Shown piece after piece: positions 1 to 5,614 of a stretch of 5,614 bases of DNA. This stretch comes from Chitinophagaceae bacterium. GTDB lineage: Bacteria; Bacteroidota; Bacteroidia; Chitinophagales; Chitinophagaceae. The position numbers and the translations under genes are program-made. Under the pieces are notes generated by a model. That model was not told where the DNA came from and ran no database searches. It worked only from the letters and a program-made list of their open reading frames with translations. The stretch covers positions 1-5,614 of the forward strand of contig CANHEC010000178.1 in NCBI GenBank assembly GCA_947459455.1, written 5' to 3'. Position 1 is the stretch's first letter. Every line of letters begins with the position of its first letter.

Positions 1-8
1 TGACATTG

Positions 9-31
9 AAAAAAATCGAGGCACTCCCCTC
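9..31 (-). terminator. Weak terminator-like hairpin plus T-tract downstream of grpE
   Basis: Read on the minus strand, about 25 bases after the grpE stop, GAGG and CCTC can pair around a six-base loop (GGAGTG). After GA comes a run of seven T (plus-strand A run at 9-15). This has the form of an intrinsic terminator, but a four-base-pair stem is short. If a co-transcribed gene such as dnaJ lies just to the left, the element would have to be leaky or non-functional. The structure is seen in sequence; the function is inferred. Confidence 0.22.
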
Positions 32-60
32 ATCATCGCATCATCACATTATCACATCAT
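31..60. repeat. CATCAT/ATCAC low-complexity stretch
   Basis: About 30 bases are built almost entirely from CATCAT and ATCAC units, with imperfect periodicity. The stretch reaches the last codon and the stop codon of grpE (TGA, read at 59-57 on the minus strand). It is too short and irregular to be a designed binding array. It looks like simple-sequence drift in a spacer and may be prone to slippage. Confidence 0.4.
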
Positions 61-638
61 TTGCCCACCACCACTTTGGCAAAGCGGATGATCTTATCGC
101 CGAGGTAGTAGCCTTTCTGCACCTGGTCTATCACCTTGCCCTGCATTGCTTCGGTGGGGGCTGGTATTTCGGTAATGGCCTCGTGCAGGTCGGGGTTGAA
201 CTCTTCGCCGGTGGCTTGCATCGGCTTCAGGCCTTTTTGCTCCAGCGTGCTGCGCAGTTTGGCAAACACCAGCTGCACGCCCTCTTTCACCACGCCTACA
301 TCTTGCGCCGTGTCCATGGTTTTTTCGGCACGTTCGCTGTCATCCAGCACGTCCAGCAGGCTGCTGATGACCTCGCGGCCAGCGGTTTGCATCAGCTCTA
401 TCCGCTCCTTGGCGGTGCGGCGCTTGTAGTTGTCAAATTCAGCAAACAAGCGCAGGTATTTGTCTTTCTGCTCGGCTAGTTCGGCCTGCAGCTTCTCGAG
501 TTCATTTTCCGTGGCCACTTCATCGTTCAACCGCTGGGTACCGGCCATGTTTTCGTCGGTGTTTACAGCTTCGCCCGCCACGGTTTCTGCGTTATTGTCA
601 GTCATTTCTTCAGTTTTATGCAATTCTTGCTGTTCCAT
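57..638 (-). CDS. grpE: GrpE, nucleotide exchange factor for DnaK
   Basis: This encodes a 193-residue cytosolic co-chaperone that, by family knowledge, dimerises and releases ADP from DnaK (Hsp70) so that substrate is released. Residues 1-45 are an acidic, poorly conserved tail. Residues about 44-95 form a heptad-like long helix (ELEKLQAELAEQKDKYLRL, then FAEFDNYKRR), the dimer-forming stalk. The C-terminal beta domain carries the complete GrpE signature: FNPDLHEAI at 147-155, then 20 residues, then GYYLGDKIIRFAKVVV at 176-191. The length is normal for the family. The ATG at 638 is preferred because the 26 extra residues of the longer frame (from 716) are rich in C, H, P and W and unlike GrpE, and a promoter motif lies within that extension. 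ATG at 605 (residue 12) is an alternative. No Shine-Dalgarno sequence is visible, as is usual in Bacteroidota. Its usual partner dnaJ would be expected further left. Confidence 0.97.
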   Translation of the reverse strand: MEQQELHKTEEMTDNNAETVAGEAVNTDENMAGTQRLNDEVATENELEKLQAELAEQKDKYLRLFAEFDNYKRRTAKERIELMQTAGREVISSLLDVLDDSERAEKTMDTAQDVGVVKEGVQLVFAKLRSTLEQKGLKPMQATGEEFNPDLHEAITEIPAPTEAMQGKVIDQVQKGYYLGDKIIRFAKVVVGK

Positions 639-654
639 AGCCAAAAAAGGTTTG
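627..654 (+). promoter_or_regulatory. Candidate promoter for the radical SAM gene
   Basis: TTG at 627-629, a 17-base spacer and AAGGTTTG at 647-654 resemble the Bacteroidota TTG / TAnnTTTG pair with one mismatch in the -7 element. The element lies inside the start region of grpE and abuts the opposing TACATTTG motif through the palindrome TTTGCAAA (651-658). If the radical SAM gene starts at 776, the leader would be roughly 115 bases. A second, weaker -7-like match, TACTTTTA at 752-759, lies 16 bases before that start. This is a weak call. Confidence 0.22.
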
Positions 655-662
655 CAAATGTA
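655..662 (-). promoter_or_regulatory. Candidate -7 promoter element for grpE
   Basis: The minus strand reads TACATTTG here, an exact match to TAnnTTTG, the -7 consensus of the Bacteroidota primary sigma factor. It ends 16 bases before the grpE ATG, which implies a very short 5' leader. No good -33 TTG lies at the usual distance; CTGG about 18 bases upstream is the nearest candidate. No CIRCE-like inverted repeat is visible, so there is no sign of HrcA control. The motif is seen in sequence; promoter function is inferred. Confidence 0.42.
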
Positions 663-775
663 GAGTGGGCAAGAATGCTGCCAGTGCCTGTGCGGTGCAA
701 AAATGGCAGGCCACAATAGCCCCGGCTGCAGGCCAGCCGCCGGCCGATGCCTACTTTTACCAAAATAATCGACTG

Positions 776-2974
776 TTGCAGGTACCCGTTCTCCTCATTA
801 CGCCGCCGTTTACCCAGCTCAATACGCCCTATCCGGCCACGGCCTATCTCAAAGGCTTTTTGAATACCCGGGGCATTAGCAGCCGCCAGGCCGATTTGGG
901 CATCGAGGTGACGCTGCGCATGTTTTGCCGGGCCGGTCTGGAGCAGGTGTTTGCCAAAGCGGCCAGCCGCGAAGCCGATTTTTCTGACAACAGCCGCCGC
1001 ATTTGGGCGCTACGGCAGCAGTATCTGCAAACCATCGACACAGCCGTGGCCTTTTTGCAAGGCAAGCAGCCCACACTGGCGCAGCGCATTGCCCGCCGGG
1101 GCTACCTGCCCGAAGCGGGTCGGTTTGCCCAGCTCGACGATCTGCATTTTTCGTTTGGCAACATGGGTTTTCAGGACCAGGCCAAGCATGTGGCCACCAT
1201 GTACCTCGAGGATCTGGGCGATTTTCTAAAAGAAAACATCGACCCGCATTTTGGCTTCAGCCGCTATGCCGAGCGGCTAGGCCGCAGTGCCAACCGCTTT
1301 GATGAACTGTACGATGCCCTGCAGCAACCGCTGAGCTGGATAGATGAGCTGACCCTGGAGCAGCTGGAGGCACACCTGCAAGCAGCGCAGCCACAACTGG
1401 TGGCGCTATCAGTACCGTTTCCCGGCAATTTGTTCAGCAGCCTGCGCATTGGCCAGTACATCAGGCAGCACCACCCACACATCAAAGTGGCCATGGGCGG
1501 CGGCTTTGCCAATACCGAACTGCGCAGCCTGAGCGATCCTCGGGTGTTTCAGTTTTACGACTTTGTAACACTGGACGACGGCGAACGCCCCATGGAACAA
1601 CTGCTGCTACACCTGCAGGAAAAGGCCGACACCAGTGAGTTGAAACGTACTTTTTTGCTGGCCGATGGTGTGGTGACTTATTGCCACAACAAAACACTGC
1701 CCGACTACAAGCAGCACCAGGTCGGCACGCCCGACTACGAAGGGCTGTGGATGAGCGAATACATCAACGCTATTGAAATAGCCAACCCCATGCACAGCCT
1801 GTGGAGCGATGGCCGCTGGAACAAGCTGACCATGGCGCATGGCTGCTACTGGGGCAAATGCACGTTTTGCGATATCAGCCTCGACTACATCAAACTGTAT
1901 GAACCCGTGGCCGCATCGCTGCTGGCCGACCGCATGGAGCAACTGATGGCGCAGACTGGCAACAACGGTTTTCACTTTGTAGACGAAGCAGCGCCACCCA
2001 GCCTGATGAAAGCACTGGCGCTGGAAATACTGGCCCGCGGCCTGAATGTGGCCTGGTGGACCAATGTGCGGTTTGAAAAAGCATTTACCAAAGACCTGTG
2101 CCAGCTGCTAAAGGCAGCAGGCTGCATAGCGGTGAGCGGTGGCCTGGAAGTAGCCAGCGACCGCTTGCTGCAACTGATCAACAAAGGCATCACCGTAGCG
2201 CAGGTGGCCCGGGTAAACAAGCACCTGACCGATGCCGGCATCATGGTGCATGCGTATCTCATGTACGGCTTTCCTACCCAAACCGCACAGGAAACCATTG
2301 ACTCACTGGAAATGGTACGCCAACTATTTGAAGCAGGCATTTTACAATCGGCCTACTGGCACCAGTTTGCCATGACGGCGCATAGCCCGGTAGGACTGGC
2401 GCCAGAAAAGTTTGGCGTAAAAGCCGTAATCCCATTCAAGCCCAGCTTTGCCGACAATGATGTGGTGCATGAGGACCCCACGGGCACCGAGCATGAACTA
2501 TTCAGCGAGGGGCTGAAAAAAAGCCTGCACAACTACATGCATGGCGTAGGTTTTGACCTGCCACTGCAAAAGTGGTTTGAGCACAAAGTACCCCGCACCA
2601 CGGTGGCTCCTACTTACATACGGCAGCAGTTGGAAAATGCCGAACCCATGCCGCAGCGGCAGAACAACAAAGTAGTGTATTGGGGGCCGCCTCCAAGGCT
2701 CGAGTTTTTTGTGAAGACAAAAAAAGGCAGCAGCTGGAGCATGGCCTCGCTGCAGTTTGAAACGCCGCAGCAACGCATCAGCATCAGCACCAGCGATGTA
2801 CAAGGCCAGTGGCTGTATCAGCTGCTGCAGCGGGTGCAATGGCCGCAGGGTCAACCGCTCACACTGGCACAGGTAAAAGCCGATTATGAAGCGGCCGGCC
2901 TGGAGCACTTCGAACTATTTTGGGATAACAAGCCCATCAATACCCTGCACAAAGCCGGCCTTTGGGTGCTGTAG
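776..2974 (+). CDS. B12-binding-type radical SAM protein with CX4CX2C motif
   Basis: This encodes 732 residues if it starts at TTG 776. The N-terminal part resembles a cobalamin-binding Rossmann fold: VPVLLITPPF at 4-13, QLVALSVPFPGN from 207, MGGGFAN from 240, and the LDDGE turn near 266-270. I see no DxHxxG motif, which is often missing in B12 radical SAM proteins. The radical SAM core follows. GCYWGKCTFCD holds Cys357, Cys362 and Cys365 for the 4Fe-4S cluster, GGLE at 455-458 fits the SAM-binding strand, and YGFPTQT at 497-503 is a usual late-barrel motif. About 200 C-terminal residues (HNYMHGVGFDLPLQKW onward) match no domain I can name. The substrate is unknown; methyl transfer or a rearrangement is possible. 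TTG 776 is chosen because the conserved domain begins at once. GTG 665 and GTG 695 are in-frame alternatives giving up to 769 residues, but their added sequence looks non-conserved and 665 abuts the grpE promoter motif. The gene is divergent from grpE and 85 bases ahead of the ATPase. The family call is firm; start and function are not. Confidence 0.9.
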   Translation: MQVPVLLITPPFTQLNTPYPATAYLKGFLNTRGISSRQADLGIEVTLRMFCRAGLEQVFAKAASREADFSDNSRRIWALRQQYLQTIDTAVAFLQGKQPTLAQRIARRGYLPEAGRFAQLDDLHFSFGNMGFQDQAKHVATMYLEDLGDFLKENIDPHFGFSRYAERLGRSANRFDELYDALQQPLSWIDELTLEQLEAHLQAAQPQLVALSVPFPGNLFSSLRIGQYIRQHHPHIKVAMGGGFANTELRSLSDPRVFQFYDFVTLDDGERPMEQLLLHLQEKADTSELKRTFLLADGVVTYCHNKTLPDYKQHQVGTPDYEGLWMSEYINAIEIANPMHSLWSDGRWNKLTMAHGCYWGKCTFCDISLDYIKLYEPVAASLLADRMEQLMAQTGNNGFHFVDEAAPPSLMKALALEILARGLNVAWWTNVRFEKAFTKDLCQLLKAAGCIAVSGGLEVASDRLLQLINKGITVAQVARVNKHLTDAGIMVHAYLMYGFPTQTAQETIDSLEMVRQLFEAGILQSAYWHQFAMTAHSPVGLAPEKFGVKAVIPFKPSFADNDVVHEDPTGTEHELFSEGLKKSLHNYMHGVGFDLPLQKWFEHKVPRTTVAPTYIRQQLENAEPMPQRQNNKVVYWGPPPRLEFFVKTKKGSSWSMASLQFETPQQRISISTSDVQGQWLYQLLQRVQWPQGQPLTLAQVKADYEAAGLEHFELFWDNKPINTLHKAGLWVL

Positions 2975-3009
2975 TACCGGCCCTCGGTCAGCTGTTTTTC
3001 ATCAGGTGG

Positions 3010-3035
3010 TTTGCCACATGTTCTTGCTATCATTG
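3010..3035 (+). promoter_or_regulatory. Weak promoter-like pair ahead of the ATPase gene
   Basis: TTTG at 3010-3013 and TATCATTG at 3028-3035 resemble the Bacteroidota -33 and -7 elements. The -7 element has one mismatch and the 14-base spacing is shorter than usual. It lies in the 85-base spacer after the radical SAM stop codon and 24 bases before the ATPase ATG. If it is not real, the ATPase is probably read through from the upstream gene, since no convincing terminator separates them. Confidence 0.18.
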
Positions 3036-3059
3036 TAGCAGCAACAAACTTTCCTTGAC

Positions 3060-5614
3060 ATGGCGGCGATACATCAACAGCACATCAGCGATGCGCTGGC
3101 CAAACTGGCCAGTACCCAACACGGCCTCAGCAGCTCACAAGCAGCTGAGCGGTTGGCGCAGTTTGGACCCAACGAGTTGGCGCAAGGAAAGAAAGTATCG
3201 CCACTAGCAATCCTGCTGCATCAGTTTACCGATTTTATGATCATAGTGCTGCTGGTGGCAGCTGTGGTATCGGGTATAGCGGGCGACATGACCGATGCCA
3301 TCATCATTCTCATCATTGTACTGCTGAACGCACTGTTGGGCTTTGTGCAGGAATACCGTGCCGAAAAAGCCATGGATGCCCTGAAGAAAATGGCGGTGCT
3401 GCAAGCACAGGTCATTCGTGATGGGCAGGTGCAGAGCATAGCGGGCACCGAGCTGGTACCGGGCGATGTGGTGCTGCTGGAAGCCGGCAATGCGGTACCA
3501 GCCGACCTGCGGCTGCTGGAAGCACACAGCCTGCGCATCGATGAATCGGCACTGACCGGTGAATCGGTGGCCGTGGACAAACACACAGACATCATCAGCG
3601 CCGAAGAGGTGCCACTGGGCGACCGACTGAACATGGCCTACAAGGCCACCCTCATTACCAACGGCCGCGGAAAGGGCGTGGTAGCTGCCACCGGCATGCA
3701 AACCGAAATTGGCCGCATAGCCAAACTGCTGCAGGAAGACGAAGGCGATACGCCGTTGAAAAAACGCATGGCGGCTTTTGGTAAGCGTTTGTCGTATATC
3801 ATTTTAGGCATTTGCGTGCTGCTCTTCGGCGTGGGCCTTTTACGGGGCGAAGAGCCGATAAAAATGTTGTTGTTATCCATCAGCCTGGCGGTAGCCGCCA
3901 TACCAGAAGCCCTGCCTGCCCTCATCACCATAGCACTGGCCCGCGGCGCTGCCCGGCTGGTAAAGCAGCATGCGCTGATCAGAAAACTACCGGCGGTAGA
4001 AACACTGGGCTCGGTCTCCTTCATCTGCACCGACAAAACCGGTACCCTCACGCTCAACCGCATGACCGTGCAGGAAACACATGCTTTGCAATCGGCCATG
4101 CTGGAGCAAGTGCCGGCCCTGCCATTGTGCATGGCACTAAACCACGATGTGAAAGGCACGGCACCCGACCAACTAACCGGCGACCCGACAGAAACCGCAC
4201 TGGTGGCCCACGTGCTACAACAGCACAGCGAAGCTGGCAGCTGGCCGCAGCAGTATGAACGGGTGGCCGAATTACCATTCGATAGCGATCGCAAATGCAT
4301 GACCACGGTGCACCGCTGGGGCAACGGTTACCTCATCATCAGCAAAGGAGCGGTGGAAAGTTTGGCGGCCGCCGCCGCACTGGATCAACCGGTAGAAAGC
4401 ATGATGGAAATGGCGCATGCCTGGGCATCGAAAGGATGGCGGGTGCTGGCATTTGGCTACAAAGTGGTGAACACATTACCATCGCCCTTTACCTACGAAG
4501 CGGTGGAAACCGATTTGCAATTGGCAGGTATTGCCGGCATCATTGATCCACCAAGGCCCGAAGTAAAAGCAGCAATTGCCGAATGCTTGCAGGCAGGCAT
4601 CAAACCGGTCATGATTACCGGCGACCACCCTGCGACGGCGAAAGCCATCGCCTCTGAAATAGGACTGTTGCAAAAAGAAGACTACCTGCTGACGGGAACT
4701 GAACTGCAACAACTATCAGACGAGCATTTTGCCGCACAGGTGGAGCAAACGGCCGTGTACGCCCGGGTGTCGCCTGAGCAAAAGCTGCGCATTGTAAAAG
4801 CGCTGCAGCAACGGCAGCACTTTGTATCGATGACGGGCGATGGGGTAAATGATGCACCCAGCCTGCGAGCTGCCAACATTGGCGTGGCCATGGGCATCAA
4901 TGGCACCGATGTTAGCAAGGAAGCGGCCCACATGATCTTGCTCGACGACAACTTTACCACCATTGTAAAGGCCGTGAAAGAAGGTCGGCGGATATACGAC
5001 AACATCCGCAAGTTTGTGAAGTACATCATGACCTGCAACAGTGCCGAGATCTGGACCATTTTTCTGGCGCCGTTGCTGGCTTTACCCATGCCGTTATTGC
5101 CTATCCATATTTTGTGGATCAACCTGGTGACGGATGGACTACCCGGCCTCGCATTGGCCGGTGAAAAAGCGGAAGCCGACGTAATGAAACGGCCGCCCCG
5201 CCCCAGTAAGGAAAGCTTGTTTGCCGGCGGACTGGGCATTCACATTCTGTGGGTGGGCATCCTGATGGCAGCCGTTACGCTGGCTGTACAAGCATACGGC
5301 GTACACTACGGCGTATCGCATTGGCAAACCATGGTATTCACCGTACTGTCCTTGTCGCAGCTGGGCCATGCGCTGGCCATCCGCAGCGAACGCCAATTTC
5401 TTTTTCAGCAAGGCTTGCTCAGTAATACACCGTTACTGGGTGCTGTTGTGTTTACGTTCGGTTTGCAAATGGCGGTAGTCTACCTGCCATTCTTGAACAC
5501 CATTTTTAAAACACAGCCACTCACCCTGCAGGAACTCGGTATTTGCGTTGGTATGTCTGCTGTAGTTTTTCACGCCGTAGAGCTGGAAAAATGGATCAAG
5601 CGGCAATGGAAAAA
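3060..5614 (+). CDS. P-type Ca2+/cation-transporting ATPase, PMCA-like (3' end cut by window)
   Basis: This is an inner-membrane pump that, by family, uses ATP to export Ca2+ or a similar cation; 851 codons are visible and the frame is open at the edge. Features in order: cation-ATPase N-terminal domain (about 5-55, GPNEL at 36-40); M1-M2 (about 57-97); actuator domain with TGES at 166-169; M3-M4 (about 243-290) with IPEALP, Glu283; phosphorylated Asp325 in DKTGTLT; nucleotide domain with FDSDRK at 407-412 and KGA at 429-431; DPPR at 496-499; TGD at 520-522; TGDGVNDAP at 592-600; then six more helices. Residues aligning with SERCA Ca2+ ligands are Glu283, Asn660, Glu663, Asn688, Thr691 and Asp692. 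The position of SERCA Glu908 is Gln767, as in single-site pumps. There is no heavy-metal CPC motif or HMA domain, arguing against Cu/Zn export. Bacterial relatives run about 850-900 residues, so little should be missing. ATG 3060 is the first start after an in-frame TAG at 3036. No Shine-Dalgarno sequence is visible. Na+ or Mn2+ transport cannot be excluded. Confidence 0.95.
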   Translation, partial: MAAIHQQHISDALAKLASTQHGLSSSQAAERLAQFGPNELAQGKKVSPLAILLHQFTDFMIIVLLVAAVVSGIAGDMTDAIIILIIVLLNALLGFVQEYRAEKAMDALKKMAVLQAQVIRDGQVQSIAGTELVPGDVVLLEAGNAVPADLRLLEAHSLRIDESALTGESVAVDKHTDIISAEEVPLGDRLNMAYKATLITNGRGKGVVAATGMQTEIGRIAKLLQEDEGDTPLKKRMAAFGKRLSYIILGICVLLFGVGLLRGEEPIKMLLLSISLAVAAIPEALPALITIALARGAARLVKQHALIRKLPAVETLGSVSFICTDKTGTLTLNRMTVQETHALQSAMLEQVPALPLCMALNHDVKGTAPDQLTGDPTETALVAHVLQQHSEAGSWPQQYERVAELPFDSDRKCMTTVHRWGNGYLIISKGAVESLAAAAALDQPVESMMEMAHAWASKGWRVLAFGYKVVNTLPSPFTYEAVETDLQLAGIAGIIDPPRPEVKAAIAECLQAGIKPVMITGDHPATAKAIASEIGLLQKEDYLLTGTELQQLSDEHFAAQVEQTAVYARVSPEQKLRIVKALQQRQHFVSMTGDGVNDAPSLRAANIGVAMGINGTDVSKEAAHMILLDDNFTTIVKAVKEGRRIYDNIRKFVKYIMTCNSAEIWTIFLAPLLALPMPLLPIHILWINLVTDGLPGLALAGEKAEADVMKRPPRPSKESLFAGGLGIHILWVGILMAAVTLAVQAYGVHYGVSHWQTMVFTVLSLSQLGHALAIRSERQFLFQQGLLSNTPLLGAVVFTFGLQMAVVYLPFLNTIFKTQPLTLQELGICVGMSAVVFHAVELEKWIKRQWK

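Noticed and set aside
6..479. Plus-strand open frame of 157 codons opposite grpE
   Set aside because: It is His- and Phe-rich, overlaps a certain gene on the other strand over nearly all its length, and shows no family resemblance.
1607..2340. Two minus-strand open frames of 122 codons each, overlapping by a few bases
   Set aside because: Both are antisense to the radical SAM core including its cysteine motif. Their translations are low in acidic residues and match no family, and codon bias on the coding strand explains the lack of stops.
2957..2982. Possible hairpin at the end of the radical SAM gene (GGCC outer stem; GGTGC/GTACC inner stem with loop TGTA)
   Set aside because: It needs a four-base bulge and a G-T pair, overlaps the stop codon, and the only T-run (2995-2999) starts 12 bases after it. 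It does not fit an intrinsic terminator.
2962..3207. Short plus-strand open frame spanning the spacer before the ATPase
   Set aside because: It overlaps the end of the radical SAM gene and the first 148 bases of the ATPase in another frame, and its product has no recognisable features.
3638..4324. A 228-codon open frame on the minus strand
   Set aside because: It lies wholly inside the ATPase gene, opposite well-conserved motifs (IPEALP, DKTGTLT). Its translation is rich in Ser, Cys, Met and Arg with no recognisable domain, typical of an antisense shadow.
3060..5614. Heavy-metal (Cu/Zn/Cd) exporting P1B-type ATPase
   Set aside because: There is no CPC/CPH motif in M4 (IPEALP instead), no N-terminal metal-binding domain, and the M5-M6 residues match the Ca2+-type P2 pumps.

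Overview
The window looks like chromosomal DNA of a member of the Bacteroidota, most likely the Chitinophagaceae or a relative. This is an inference from three things. Translation starts lack a Shine-Dalgarno sequence. A motif matching the Bacteroidota -7 promoter consensus (TAnnTTTG) sits in front of grpE. The radical SAM protein has an N-terminus that I recall as typical of this phylum. Base composition is moderately GC-rich by eye and looks even across the window. I see no transposase, integrase, phage gene, tRNA, rRNA or CRISPR array.

Layout. Bases 1-56 are a short spacer downstream of grpE with a CATCAT-rich stretch and a weak terminator-like hairpin. Bases 57-638 (minus) encode a complete GrpE, the nucleotide exchange factor of DnaK. 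Bases 639-775 lie between divergent genes and hold promoter-like motifs. They also hold an open frame that could add up to 37 residues to the next protein. Bases 776-2974 (plus) encode a 732-residue B12-binding-type radical SAM protein with an atypical cysteine motif, CX4CX2C. Bases 2975-3059 are a short spacer. From 3060 to the right edge (plus) runs a nearly full-length P-type ATPase of the Ca2+/PMCA-like type. Its frame is still open at the last base.

Functionally these look like three separate units rather than one pathway: protein folding, an uncharacterised radical SAM reaction, and cation export. The two plus-strand genes are 85 bases apart and could be co-transcribed, but nothing in their sequences links their roles. 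I did not find a convincing new multi-gene system. The points most worth a second look are the radical SAM cluster spacing, its uncertain start, and the back-to-back promoter motifs centred on TTTGCAAA.
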